A DNA stretch of 14,245 bases from Bacteroidota bacterium. GTDB taxonomy: Bacteria; Bacteroidota; Bacteroidia; Bacteroidales; Marinifilaceae. Shown here one piece after another: positions 1 through 7,766 of this stretch. Location of the stretch: assembly GCA_023400335.1 (NCBI GenBank), contig JAEXFF010000129.1, positions 1 to 14,245 of the forward strand, given 5' to 3'. Both the position numbers and the translations under genes were made by a program. The notes below the pieces were generated by a model. That model was not told where the DNA came from. It was given only the letters and a program-made list of their open reading frames with translations, and did not search any database. Within the stretch, counting starts at the first letter, position 1; every line of letters starts with the position of its first letter.

Positions 1-12
1 CTATTTTATTTC

Positions 13-426
13 TCAGTATGCAGAAATATTCAACTGAACAGGAAAATCGTATTCTTTCCCCTGCTTTTCCTTTGGAGAACATTCGCTGTAAAAGCACAAA
101 AATGTATACAAGGGAAAGCAGTGGACTCCAAACTCCATCCGCCATTTGCTGTCAATATATATCTGAATAATCCCCTTCCGGGAAGGAACCGTTTCAGAGG
201 AATAGGAAGACTTCAAACTATTCTATACTGATGTTTCTCCTTCGGACATATTAGTCGTATTTTTTATCGGATACCAGAAAATCAGCTTGTCCCTGAGCAA
301 AATATTTCCGGTTATCCCTTTGCAAATTATACTTCGGGCAAACAAACGGAAGCTGACAGAGAATGCAAGGCTGCAAACCGAATGAATTGGCTTTTCAAGC
401 TTTCTGCCATTTATACATCCCCGCAA
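13..426 (-). pseudogene. possible remnant of an unidentified gene, interrupted by an in-frame stop
   Basis: On the minus strand one reading frame stays open from about 426 to 13 except for a single TAG at 223-225, giving about 136 codons in two halves of 67 codons. Neither half begins with ATG (both would start at TTG). I recognise no domain; the second half is rich in aromatic residues and Cys and ends near position 13. It could be a decayed gene or simply a chance open frame in non-coding DNA, and the latter is at least as likely. The rest of the 637-base stretch left of tpx shows no other gene. Confidence 0.15.
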
Positions 427-580
427 CGGGGATTGGTTTCTCCCTTCGGTATCGTCAGGTCCGGGTTGTATTATACCCCTATTCTTTCTGCCGCTCAGAT
501 ATAAAAGATTCTTTTTCTGTTTCCCATTCTCCTCCGACCTTTCCTTTTACTCATTACACTCAAAAAATTTTGTATTTTGG

Positions 581-611
581 TTTGTAATATAATTTTTAAA
601 CATTAAATTGC
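581..611 (+). promoter_or_regulatory. putative tpx promoter (Bacteroidota type)
   Basis: A TTTG at 581-584 lies 19 bases before TAAATTGC at 604-611, which matches six of the bases expected in the Bacteroidota -7 box TAnnTTTG. This would start transcription about 20 bases before the tpx ATG. The spacing is right, but the -7 box is imperfect and the region is very AT-rich. Confidence 0.4.
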
Positions 612-637
612 TTTTTACGTAAAAAAAAGAAAAACAT

Positions 638-1144
638 ATGGAAGAAAGAAAAATTACGATGCACGGCAATCCTCTTACGCTGGTAGGAAAAGCGATTCAA
701 GTAGGAGAAAACGCCCCTGTATTTTATGGATTAGGGAAAAAACTGGAACCTATCAGTCTGGAAGAATTTACAGACAAAACGGTAATTGTATCAGCATTTC
801 CTTCTATCGACACTCCGGTTTGTTCGGCTCAAATGCACCATTTTAATAAAATGGCGACCGACTTAAATAAAGATGTTGTGATTTTAGCTATTTCCTGTGA
901 CCTTCCTTTTGCATTAAACCGGTATTGCGCAGCCGAAGGCATCGACAGGGTGATCACATTATCCGACTATAAAGATCTGGAATTCGGATTAAAATATGGC
1001 TTTCTCATAGAAGAACTACGCCTGCTCACCCGGGGAATCGTTATCATCGGTAAAGATCAAAAGGTGAAATATGTAGAATATGTTCCGGAAATCACAGAAG
1101 AACCGGATTACGAAAAAGCCCTGGAAGTGATAAAACAACTTTAA
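638..1144 (+). CDS. tpx: thiol peroxidase, atypical 2-Cys peroxiredoxin (Tpx)
   Basis: This 168-residue protein reduces hydrogen peroxide and organic hydroperoxides with electrons from thioredoxin. It has the family length. The peroxidatic cysteine is Cys62 in the motif PSIDTPVC (55-62), including the conserved Thr59. The resolving cysteine is Cys97 in DLPFALNRYC (88-97), matching the Cys pair of E. coli Tpx. A third cysteine, Cys87, sits just before the conserved DLPFA segment, where Ala is common in relatives. The N-terminal ITMHGNPLTLVG beta-hairpin and the later VITLSDY segment are also typical. There is no signal peptide, so it should act in the cytoplasm. The ATG at 638 fits the family N-terminus and follows a candidate promoter. 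The gene stands alone and converges with the rib operon. Tpx identity is secure; the role of Cys87 is unknown. Confidence 0.95.
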   Translation: MEERKITMHGNPLTLVGKAIQVGENAPVFYGLGKKLEPISLEEFTDKTVIVSAFPSIDTPVCSAQMHHFNKMATDLNKDVVILAISCDLPFALNRYCAAEGIDRVITLSDYKDLEFGLKYGFLIEELRLLTRGIVIIGKDQKVKYVEYVPEITEEPDYEKALEVIKQL

Positions 1145-1171
1145 ACCCGGCTGATTAAAAAAACAAATATA

Positions 1172-1340
1172 TTCCTTTAGCTGCCTGGACGAAAGACAGA
1201 TACTCCTTCGGGAAGCGGATCACCGCTCCGCTGATTAACGAAATTCCCGTTCCGGATGCATCCATAATAGAACGGAAGGTTCGTTAACCGGCAAGCCGGA
1301 ATCCGATACGAAGCATCGTCTATCCAATCAGCTAAAGGGA
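1172..1340. other. highly structured intergenic element (unrecognised RNA or inverted-repeat DNA element)
   Basis: The gap between tpx and ribH (1145-1361) is not featureless. CCTTTAGCTG at 1174-1183 is the exact complement of CAGCTAAAGG at 1329-1338. Within this frame are a bulged hairpin (1211-1218 with 1223-1229), an arm pairing TTAACGAA (1235-1242) with TTCGTTAA (1280-1287), inside it CCGTTC (1247-1252) with GAACGG (1270-1275), a 10-base palindrome at 1254-1263, the pair CCGGC/GCCGG (1288-1299), and ACGA/TCGT (1308-1319). The segment is more GC-rich than nearby intergenic DNA. Because it is nearly symmetric, the transcribed strand is unclear. It may be the 3' untranslated end of tpx or of the rib operon, an independent structured RNA, or a small dispersed repeat. 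I do not recognise the family. Confidence 0.55.
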
Positions 1341-1361
1341 TGTTTTGTTTCAAAGGACGGA

Positions 1362-1823
1362 TTAAATTTGCCGGAGCAGGTTGACCATTTCAATAGCACT
1401 GCTCACCGCGTCGAATCCTTTATTACCCGCTTTTGTACCCGCCCTCTCTACGGCCTGTTCAATAGAATCCGTCGTCAGGATACCAAAAATAACAGGTACT
1501 CCAGTCTGTAAACCAGCCTGAGCAACTCCCTTTGTCGCTTCCGCTGCTACCATATCAAAATGAGGAGTAGCTCCCCGGATCACCGCTCCCAGGCAAACCA
1601 CAGCATCGTATTTTTTACTCTCAGCCATTTTTTTCGCCACCAGCGGAATCTCGAATGCACCCGGAACCCATGCGACCTCCAGCTGACTTTCATCTCCCCC
1701 GTGACGTACAAATGCATCCACAGCCCCTCCCAACAATTTAGCCGTAATAAATTCGTTAAAACGGCCGGCTACAATACCGATACGCTGACCTTCCGCTAAT
1801 AATTTTCCTTCCAAAATTTTCAT
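1362..1823 (-). CDS. ribH: 6,7-dimethyl-8-ribityllumazine synthase
   Basis: This 153-residue enzyme condenses 5-amino-6-ribitylamino-uracil with 3,4-dihydroxy-2-butanone 4-phosphate, the penultimate step of riboflavin synthesis. Its length is standard for the icosahedral or pentameric lumazine synthase family. Family marks are Phe22 in GRFNEF (20-25), VPGAFEIP (53-60), the substrate loop [12 protein letters not shown] (79-90) with His88, and Arg127 in [11 protein letters not shown]. It is the last gene of the rib operon, 40 bases after ribBA. Its start ATG (1821-1823) gives the expected N-terminus with the conserved [10 protein letters not shown] strand. The stop is followed by the structured element at 1172-1340. 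The product is cytoplasmic. Confidence 0.97.
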   Translation of the reverse strand: MKILEGKLLAEGQRIGIVAGRFNEFITAKLLGGAVDAFVRHGGDESQLEVAWVPGAFEIPLVAKKMAESKKYDAVVCLGAVIRGATPHFDMVAAEATKGVAQAGLQTGVPVIFGILTTDSIEQAVERAGTKAGNKGFDAVSSAIEMVNLLRQI

Positions 1824-1863
1824 GATATTGAATATTATAAATTACGATTTTTATTATTTGTCT

Positions 1864-3090
1864 CTATTCTTTTTTCCAATCGTTCCGGACATGTAAAATA
1901 TGTCCCATCTTTTTGTACTTGGTATACATATAGAATTCATTCTTCTCATTACAGGTCATCTCAATAGGCTCCCGCCCCACAATTTCCAGCCCATAACCAT
2001 CCAATCCTTTAATTTTCAAAGGATTATTTGTCATTAAAATCATCTTCTTTACTCCCAGGTCCGCCAATATCTCTGCTCCGGTACCGTATTCCCGCAAATC
2101 AGCCTTGAATCCAAGAGCCAGATTAGCTTCCACAGTGTCCATCCCTCCGTCCTGCAAATGGTATGCTTTCAATTTATTAATCAGGCCTATACCCCTTCCT
2201 TCCTGACGCATATACAACAATACTCCGCGGCCTGCCTTTTCTATCCGGCGTAAAGCTTCTCCCAACTGTTCCCCGCAATCGCAACGGAGAGAACCGAAGG
2301 CATCTCCCGTGAGACATTCCGAATGAACGCGGCACAATACGGGTTCTCCGTCAGCAATATTTCCTTTTACCAAAGCGATATGGTGTTCCCCACTGATTTT
2401 ATTGACATAACCATATGCTTTGAAAATTCCGTATTTTGTCGGCATCTCCGCTTCCGTAACCCTTTCGATCAGGATTTCGGTTCTCCGGCGGTAAGCGATC
2501 AGATCGGCAACAGAGATAATCTTCAAATGATGTTTTTTAGCAAAAGCCACTAATTCGGTCGTCCGCATCATCGTGCCGTCTTCCCGCATGATTTCGCAAC
2601 ATAAACCGCACTCTTTCAGTTTCGCAATTCTCATCAAATCCACTGTAGCCTCTGTATGTCCCATCCGTTCCAATACCCCTCCCGGTTTTGCTTCCAGAGG
2701 GAACATATGGCCGGGACGACGGAAATCTGCCGGTTTTGCTCCCTCTTCCACACATTTCATAGCTGTCACGGAACGCTCTAAAGCAGAAATCCCCGTGGAA
2801 GTAGAAATATGATCGATAGAAACGGTGAAAGCGGTCGCATGATTGTCCGTATTATTGGCTACCATCTGCTGAAGGTTTAATTTTTCCGTCAACGCTTTAC
2901 TCATCGGCATACAAATCAAGCCTTTCGCATAAGATGCCATAAAATTTACATTTGCTAAAGTAGCATGCTCAGCTGCACATATTAAATCTCCCTCGTTTTC
3001 CCGGTCAGGATCATCCAACACAACAATCATCCTTCCGGCCCGCAGGTCAGCCACAGCTTCTTCTATCGTATTAAACTTAATTTCTTCCAT
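1864..3090 (-). CDS. ribBA: bifunctional 3,4-dihydroxy-2-butanone 4-phosphate synthase / GTP cyclohydrolase II
   Basis: This 408-residue fusion supplies both branches of riboflavin synthesis. The N-terminal half (about 1-204) is DHBP synthase, acting on ribulose 5-phosphate: it carries the acidic loop [10 protein letters not shown] (26-35), the RRPGH segment (124-128) and GHTEA (144-148). The C-terminal half (about 205-402) is GTP cyclohydrolase II: zinc ligands Cys259, Cys270 and Cys272 in the [15 protein letters not shown] stretch, RQEGRGIGL (295-303), and the TNNPLKI segment (354-360). Both sets of active-site motifs look intact, so both activities are expected, in contrast to fusions with one decayed half. 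It lies 57 bases after ribE and 40 before ribH in the FMN-riboswitch-controlled operon. The ATG at 3088-3090 fits other family members. Confidence 0.97.
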   Translation of the reverse strand: MEEIKFNTIEEAVADLRAGRMIVVLDDPDRENEGDLICAAEHATLANVNFMASYAKGLICMPMSKALTEKLNLQQMVANNTDNHATAFTVSIDHISTSTGISALERSVTAMKCVEEGAKPADFRRPGHMFPLEAKPGGVLERMGHTEATVDLMRIAKLKECGLCCEIMREDGTMMRTTELVAFAKKHHLKIISVADLIAYRRRTEILIERVTEAEMPTKYGIFKAYGYVNKISGEHHIALVKGNIADGEPVLCRVHSECLTGDAFGSLRCDCGEQLGEALRRIEKAGRGVLLYMRQEGRGIGLINKLKAYHLQDGGMDTVEANLALGFKADLREYGTGAEILADLGVKKMILMTNNPLKIKGLDGYGLEIVGREPIEMTCNEKNEFYMYTKYKKMGHILHVRNDWKKE

Positions 3091-3147
3091 AACGTTTCAG
3101 TTAAATTTAGGCTCATTAAATGATTCAATTTTTATAATTTCTTTCTC

Positions 3148-3783
3148 TTAAAATCCATTCGCTTCTAAAAAAGATAAACTCAATCCATTTCTATTTTCTT
3201 TTCCGATCAACTTTTCCACATAACGGACAATCATATCGTTCTCTAAATTCACCACCTCTCCGCTATGCTTACCTGTCAGCGTCGTCTCCTCCTGCGTATG
3301 AGGGATCACAGACACCCGGAAGACAGCCTCATCTACGTATGCAATTGTAAGGCTTACCCCATCTACAGCTACAGAACCTTTAGAAACAATATATCTTAAA
3401 AGGTCTGATCCGGCACTAACCGTAAGCCATAAAGCATTATCTTCCCGCTGTATATCTACAATCCGTCCGGTTCCGTCAATGTGTCCGGCAACCAAATGAC
3501 CTCCCAAACGGCTATTTAAACAGAGCGCCCGCTCCAAATTTACCCGGTCGCCAGGCCGCAATAAACCAAGATTACTCCGTCTCATCGTTTCCGGCATAAC
3601 ATCCGCCCGGAAAAAAGAATTTCCCAGAAAAGTCACAGTAAGACAAACCCCGTTCGTGGCAATACTATCTCCCACTTTCGTATCTCTCAGAACTTTTTCT
3701 GCCTCCACTTCCAGTATCACACTTTTTTCCCCCCGGAGGATACTTTTTACCTTTCCTATTTCTTCAACTATACCTGTAAACAT
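3148..3783 (-). CDS. ribE: riboflavin synthase, alpha chain
   Basis: This enzyme dismutates two 6,7-dimethyl-8-ribityllumazine molecules to riboflavin, the last step of the pathway. The 211-residue protein has the internal duplication of the family: a first lumazine-binding barrel (about 1-96) beginning MFTGIVEEIG and containing NGVCLTV (44-50), and a second (about 97-190) beginning near GHLVAGHIDG (95-104) and containing the matching DGVSLTI (141-147). A C-terminal helix for trimer formation follows, and the last 15 or so residues are a variable tail. Its start lies only 6 bases after the ribD stop, so the two are surely co-transcribed and probably translationally coupled. The symbol follows E. 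coli RibE-alpha (ribC in some schemes, ribB in older Bacillus naming). Confidence 0.96.
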   Translation of the reverse strand: MFTGIVEEIGKVKSILRGEKSVILEVEAEKVLRDTKVGDSIATNGVCLTVTFLGNSFFRADVMPETMRRSNLGLLRPGDRVNLERALCLNSRLGGHLVAGHIDGTGRIVDIQREDNALWLTVSAGSDLLRYIVSKGSVAVDGVSLTIAYVDEAVFRVSVIPHTQEETTLTGKHSGEVVNLENDMIVRYVEKLIGKENRNGLSLSFLEANGF

Positions 3784-3789
3784 ATTCTT

Positions 3790-4908
3790 TTATCTATTTT
3801 TTATCTTTCCCCGGATCAGAAAATCCGTTCCGATCTGTTCTGTCTTAACATCCTGCAAAATCACAGCATCGGCCATCCGCTTAAACCCCTCCCCTTCTAC
3901 TGCCGTCTTCGCTTCTTTCCCTCCAATCAGTTTCGGTGCAATAAAAGTAAAAACTTCATCCACCAAGTTCTCCCGTAAAAAAGCATAATTCAATTCCCCT
4001 CCCCCTTCCAGCAACAGGGAATCAATTCCCGACTCTCCCAGCTTACCCAACAGATCTTTTACAGCTACCCTTCCTTTTTCCTCAGCACAAAGCATCGTCT
4101 TTACTCCGGCCTTCCGTAACTTTTCCAGGGTTTCTTCTCCTGCTGCTGCCGTATGAGCAATAAGGACAGGATATTCCCGGGCAGTACGGATGATCTGCGA
4201 ATCGAAAGAGATATCGGCCTTTGTACTGATAACAATCCGGACCGGTTGCCGGCATTTACCCTCCATACGGCAATTCAAAAGAGGATCATCAATTTTTACG
4301 GTACCGGCACCTACCATAATTCCCATAAACTCGGCACGCATCTGATGCACCCGTTGCCGGGCAGCTTCTGCAGTTATCCATTTCGAATCCCCGCTTGCTG
4401 CCGCAATCTTACCATCCAATGTCATAGCAGTTTTCAAAGCAAGCCAAGGCAACTTTGTCCTTATATATTTTAAAAAAAACCGGTTTTGTTCTTCCAAAAA
4501 TTCTTGTTTCACTCCTGTGACCACTTCAATTCCCGCAGCTCTCAATTTTTCAATTCCTTTACCGCTTACCAACGGATTGGGATCCAAAAGTCCTACTACC
4601 ACCCGGCCAATTTTTTTCTCCATCACGATTTCCGTACAAGGGGGCGTTTTCCCATAATGGCAACAAGGCTCCAAAGTCACATACAAAGTAGCGCCCCGGG
4701 GATCTTCCGCACAATTTTTAAAGGCATTCCGCTCCGCATGCAAACCGCCGTAATATTCGTGCCACCCTTCCCCGATTACTTTCCCGTCTTTTACAACGAC
4801 AGCTCCCACCAGTGGATTAGGGTTGACGAATCCCTTTCCCCGCTCCGCCAATTCCATTGCCCGCTGCATAAACCGGCAATCCTCCGTAGAAAAATTCTGC
4901 TTTTCCAT
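3790..4908 (-). CDS. ribD: bifunctional riboflavin biosynthesis protein RibD (pyrimidine deaminase / reductase)
   Basis: RibD deaminates the pyrimidine product of GTP cyclohydrolase II and then reduces its ribosyl chain with NADPH. The 372-residue length is normal. The N-terminal deaminase domain (about 8-150) has the zinc site: His57 and Glu59 in HAER, and Cys82 and Cys91 in PCCHYGKTPPC (81-91); the 25- and 9-residue spacings equal those in E. coli RibD. The reductase domain (about 154-370) contains LALKTAMTLDGKIA (156-169), SKWIT (175-179) and the LLLEGGGELN glycine-rich stretch. It is the first gene of the rib operon: its ATG (4906-4908) lies just downstream of the FMN riboswitch terminator, so its expression depends on read-through when FMN is scarce. 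Confidence 0.97.
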   Translation of the reverse strand: MEKQNFSTEDCRFMQRAMELAERGKGFVNPNPLVGAVVVKDGKVIGEGWHEYYGGLHAERNAFKNCAEDPRGATLYVTLEPCCHYGKTPPCTEIVMEKKIGRVVVGLLDPNPLVSGKGIEKLRAAGIEVVTGVKQEFLEEQNRFFLKYIRTKLPWLALKTAMTLDGKIAAASGDSKWITAEAARQRVHQMRAEFMGIMVGAGTVKIDDPLLNCRMEGKCRQPVRIVISTKADISFDSQIIRTAREYPVLIAHTAAAGEETLEKLRKAGVKTMLCAEEKGRVAVKDLLGKLGESGIDSLLLEGGGELNYAFLRENLVDEVFTFIAPKLIGGKEAKTAVEGEGFKRMADAVILQDVKTEQIGTDFLIRGKIKNR

Positions 4909-4920
4909 AACCGACTTCCG

Positions 4921-4953
4921 AAAAATAAAAAACCCGAACGTTATCAGTCCGGG
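4921..4953 (-). terminator. intrinsic terminator of the FMN riboswitch
   Basis: On the minus strand CCCGGAC (4947-4953) pairs with GTTCGGG (4933-4939) around a 7-base loop, with one G-U pair, and is followed by a run of T interrupted by one A (4921-4932). It ends 12 bases before the ribD ATG. It lies downstream of the FMN aptamer and is the likely expression platform: FMN binding should let it form and stop transcription. Confidence 0.85.
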
Positions 4954-4999
4954 GCAATATCATACCAATCTATATAAAGACAAATCCATCTTTATCCTT

Positions 5000-5118
5000 A
5001 TTCCTTCTACCATCCGGACTATACCGTCGGTACCGGATTTTCACCGGTTCAGTCTTCTAAAAAGAAGAGTCGCGGACTATCACCGCCGGTAGGGAATTAC
5101 ACCCTGCCCCGAAGAAAT
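5000..5118 (-). promoter_or_regulatory. FMN riboswitch aptamer (RFN element)
   Basis: The minus strand carries the conserved RFN blocks in order: GGGGCAGGGTG (5100-5110), AATTCCCTACCGGCGG (5082-5097), a variable hairpin (5053-5069), the ACCGGTGA block (about 5040-5047), and AGTCCGGATGG (5010-5020). The closing helix P1 can be drawn with 8 pairs, 5111-5118 with 5000-5007. The element senses flavin mononucleotide and controls the ribD-ribE-ribBA-ribH operon just downstream. AGTCCGG (5014-5020) is the exact complement of CCGGACT (4946-4952) in the terminator, giving a ready antiterminator pairing. Confidence 0.96.
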
Positions 5119-5132
5119 ATTTATATTTTCTA

Positions 5133-5163
5133 CAAAAATAATGATTCCGACAGGAATTGCAAA
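5133..5163 (-). promoter_or_regulatory. rib operon promoter (Bacteroidota type)
   Basis: On the minus strand TTTG (5160-5163) is followed after exactly 19 bases by TATTTTTG (5133-5140). Both boxes match the Bacteroidota sigma-ABfr consensus without mismatch. Transcription would start a few bases before the P1 helix of the FMN aptamer, consistent with the leader being an RNA switch. Confidence 0.75.
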
Positions 5164-5199
5164 ACTTACATCAAGTTTATTTTTTATTTACAAAAGCTG

Positions 5200-6720
5200 C
5201 TAAAAACCGAAATCGTCGATCTGAATTTCTTTTTTCTCTGCTTCTTTAAAACGCAGGGCTTCCACCTGAACAGGATTTCCTTCAATATGAATAGCTCTGA
5301 AAGGCCTGACCGGACAGACATACTCGCAGCCTCCGCATCCCACACAAATTTCAGGGTTCACCTGAGGAATCGTCAATCCATTTTTATAGGGAACCATCGT
5401 AACGGCCTGGGTCGGACAATGTTCAGAACAGGCACCGCAGCTCGTCTCATCGGTATTGACAATACAATTCTCAATCAGAAAGACAACCCGCCCGACTTGG
5501 GTCAGCTGTTTTTTCTCTTTTGTCAAAGGTAAAATGGCTCCGTTCGGACATACTTCAGAACAAACAGTGCAGTCAAAATTACAGAAACCTTCGTCAAAAT
5601 ACATCATCGGTTGCATCATCCCTCCAAAACCATATTCCAGAAAAGCAGGTTTCAGGACATGAGAAGGGCATTTGGCAATACAAAGATGGCAAGCTGTACA
5701 ATTTTTTAAAAGATGTTCTGCACTCCCTGCACCCGGAGGACATATAGGGTGTTCCCGCCGATAAGCTTTATTCCGGCTGAATACTTCCACTTTTTCCCGG
5801 GCCACCGCTTTGGGTACGACTAAAGCCGTAGCCAATGCAGTTGCCAGAAAATGCCGTTTGGATTCATCAGTCGTAACCGTATTATTTTCCACAGGCTTTC
5901 TCCTCCTTTTAGAAGAAAAAACAATTGCCTGCTGACGGCAATTTCCGATACAGTCAAAGCAATCTACACAACGGCTATAATCAACGGAATGCTCTCTGCT
6001 ATTTATACAGGAAGCCTTACATTTTAAAGCACATAATCCGCAACCGTTACATTTGGCAGTATCTATGCGAATTTTAAACAGAGCATAACGGGACAAAAAT
6101 CCGAGAACAGTACCTACCGGACAAACCGTATTGCAATAGCTCCTGCCGGAACTCCAGGCCCAAAAGCCGATAACTCCCAAAGTAAATAAAGCGATGACAA
6201 AAGCAAACGTACTCAGAATAGCTACATGTACATAATAAAAAGTATAATTGCCAAATTTGGTAAACAGCCATGCCAGACCATTATTACCAATCAAATAGAA
6301 AGGCCTGAACAAATCGGTCGCTATTCTTCCGTAGGCACTATAAGGATCAAGCAAACTCAATAAGAAAGTAAACCCGAACAAAAAAGCAATGCCGGTTCCC
6401 GCCACAATCAGCCAGCGCAAAACATTTTTGCCAGGTGCATAACCGTATTTTTTCTTCTTATTCCGGCGTCTGGAAACCCAGATGACAATATCCTGAAAAA
6501 TGCCTAAAGGACAGACAGAAGAACAATATACCCGTCCTAAAAATAACGTCAATACCACCCAAACGACCAGGACCGCCACGCTCAACGATAACAGAGCAGG
6601 CACAAACTGAATACGGGGTAAAAAAGACTTTACTCCGCTTATTCCTGCAAAATCCAGAAAATAAAATGTAATCAGGGTAAAAAATACCACCGACACCAGA
6701 ATACGTAACTTTCTCAGCAT
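5200..6720 (-). CDS. membrane polyferredoxin, NapH-NapG-like fusion (six 4Fe-4S motifs)
   Basis: The 506-residue protein probably passes electrons across or along the cytoplasmic membrane. Residues 1-215 resemble NapH/MauN: several hydrophobic spans (about 5-25, 40-61, 102-124, 163-187) and two cytoplasmic-loop motifs, GRVYCSSVCP (62-71) and GRSYCNTVCP (192-201). Two ferredoxin motifs follow, with Cys224/227/230/234 and Cys251/254/257/261. After a basic linker comes a second hydrophobic stretch (290-307) preceded by KR, like a weak Tat or membrane anchor, and then four more clusters: Cys341/344/347/351, Cys380/384/387/391, Cys419/428/431/435 and Cys459/462/465/469. The second half resembles NapG/MauM, so the gene looks like a fusion of the two. 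It lies 42 bases after the DUF362 gene. Redox partner and substrate cannot be read from the sequence. Confidence 0.85.
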   Translation of the reverse strand: MLRKLRILVSVVFFTLITFYFLDFAGISGVKSFLPRIQFVPALLSLSVAVLVVWVVLTLFLGRVYCSSVCPLGIFQDIVIWVSRRRNKKKKYGYAPGKNVLRWLIVAGTGIAFLFGFTFLLSLLDPYSAYGRIATDLFRPFYLIGNNGLAWLFTKFGNYTFYYVHVAILSTFAFVIALFTLGVIGFWAWSSGRSYCNTVCPVGTVLGFLSRYALFKIRIDTAKCNGCGLCALKCKASCINSREHSVDYSRCVDCFDCIGNCRQQAIVFSSKRRRKPVENNTVTTDESKRHFLATALATALVVPKAVAREKVEVFSRNKAYRREHPICPPGAGSAEHLLKNCTACHLCIAKCPSHVLKPAFLEYGFGGMMQPMMYFDEGFCNFDCTVCSEVCPNGAILPLTKEKKQLTQVGRVVFLIENCIVNTDETSCGACSEHCPTQAVTMVPYKNGLTIPQVNPEICVGCGGCEYVCPVRPFRAIHIEGNPVQVEALRFKEAEKKEIQIDDFGF

Positions 6721-6762
6721 ATATTTATCCTTAGGAAATAAAAAATCCCGTCCCCCTTGTCC

Positions 6763-7701
6763 TTAAATCCTGATCCTTTTCACTTTCAATTTCTGAATAT
6801 CCATTGTACCGATCTGCAATTCTTCCCCTTTTGCCAGATGTCCGACAACATCGAGCGGCATGCTCTCTATCTGATTAAAAAATTTCGTCGCAGCCGTATC
6901 CACCGCTACAATATCCGTAGAAATAAACAATCCCTTGGGATTCACTACATCGGCAGCCGATTTACCCCGGGGACCATTCGTTTTCATTACCCGGTAAGCG
7001 TCTACAATATTCAATACGGCAGGTTTATCCAATGTACAGATATCCGCTATACATTGCTGCAAATCATTTTTATGGAAAAAACCGCGGTCCCAAACAATGC
7101 CCATATGATTTTTCATCGATATGGTCATTTTCGCTCCGCCATGATTTTTTAAGATAGGAACATTTATCCATACATCGCAATCCAGCAAAGAGGCATGGAT
7201 TTTAGCCTTCTTTAAATTTTTTGCCCTCGGCAACTCCACTTCCCTGTAATAACTCTCTTCATGGGCAGGTACGACCTTAGCCCCAGCAGCTTTAGCTGCC
7301 TCCTCAATTCCACTGTTTTTATAGCATTTCCGCCAATCGTCACAGGTATGGTCGAATACGACGACCTCTTTCGCACCGGCAACAAAACATTGGCGAATAA
7401 TTTCTGCTACCAAATCCGGATTGGTATTCCCGGCTAATTCAGGCGTTTTATCCCATCCGATATTCGGCTTCACGACCACTTTTTGCCCCGGCTTCACAAA
7501 TTTTTCCATCCCCCCCATTTCAGTCATGGCTTTCCGAAACATATCCACCGGTTCGCCTCCCATAACAGCTACCAAATCGTAAGGTAAACCAGTAATCTGG
7601 CTTTGTCCGCTTTGAGCCAATACACTCAAAGGATTACTGATTTTTATAGTAGCTGCCACTCCGGCAAGTGCTATCGCTTTTAAAAATTCCCGACGTTCCA
7701 T
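6763..7701 (-). CDS. Tat-exported DUF362 domain protein
   Basis: This 312-residue protein begins with a twin-arginine signal: RREFLK (3-8), a hydrophobic core, and a likely cleavage near residues 29-31 (VLAQS). The rest is a single DUF362 domain, with VVVKPNIG (75-82), a DHTCDDWRKC segment (117-126), DVWINVPILKNHG (176-188) and the MTISMKNHMG stretch (192-201) that are recognisable family features. Function of DUF362 is not established; members are often linked to iron-sulfur proteins, and here the polyferredoxin gene follows 42 bases downstream. Unlike many family members it lacks its own ferredoxin domain, which the neighbour may supply. Tat export suggests it folds, perhaps with a cofactor, before crossing the membrane. 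It starts 65 bases after the phosphoribosyltransferase gene. Confidence 0.88.
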   Translation of the reverse strand: MERREFLKAIALAGVAATIKISNPLSVLAQSGQSQITGLPYDLVAVMGGEPVDMFRKAMTEMGGMEKFVKPGQKVVVKPNIGWDKTPELAGNTNPDLVAEIIRQCFVAGAKEVVVFDHTCDDWRKCYKNSGIEEAAKAAGAKVVPAHEESYYREVELPRAKNLKKAKIHASLLDCDVWINVPILKNHGGAKMTISMKNHMGIVWDRGFFHKNDLQQCIADICTLDKPAVLNIVDAYRVMKTNGPRGKSAADVVNPKGLFISTDIVAVDTAATKFFNQIESMPLDVVGHLAKGEELQIGTMDIQKLKVKRIRI

Positions 7702-7766
7702 TGTTTACTTATTTAATCCATTACAAAATCTATTTCCCCTGTGTCATCCTTTTCCCGGGAAACCAA

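Noticed and set aside
363..587. Plus-strand 74-codon frame upstream of tpx
   Set aside because: No domain, unusual aromatic-rich composition, and it ends in the AT-rich promoter region of tpx.
1172..1340. tRNA, tmRNA or CRISPR reading of the structured element
   Set aside because: No acceptor stem with CCA context, T-loop consensus, tag-peptide frame or regularly spaced direct repeats are present.
3656..4977. Plus-strand open frames of 106-163 codons opposite ribE and ribD
   Set aside because: They lie wholly antisense to clear riboflavin genes, show no family features, and are low-complexity reverse readings of those genes.
6757..7152. Plus-strand frame of 131 codons opposite the DUF362 gene
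   Set aside because: Antisense shadow; the minus-strand frame has a Tat signal and conserved DUF362 motifs.
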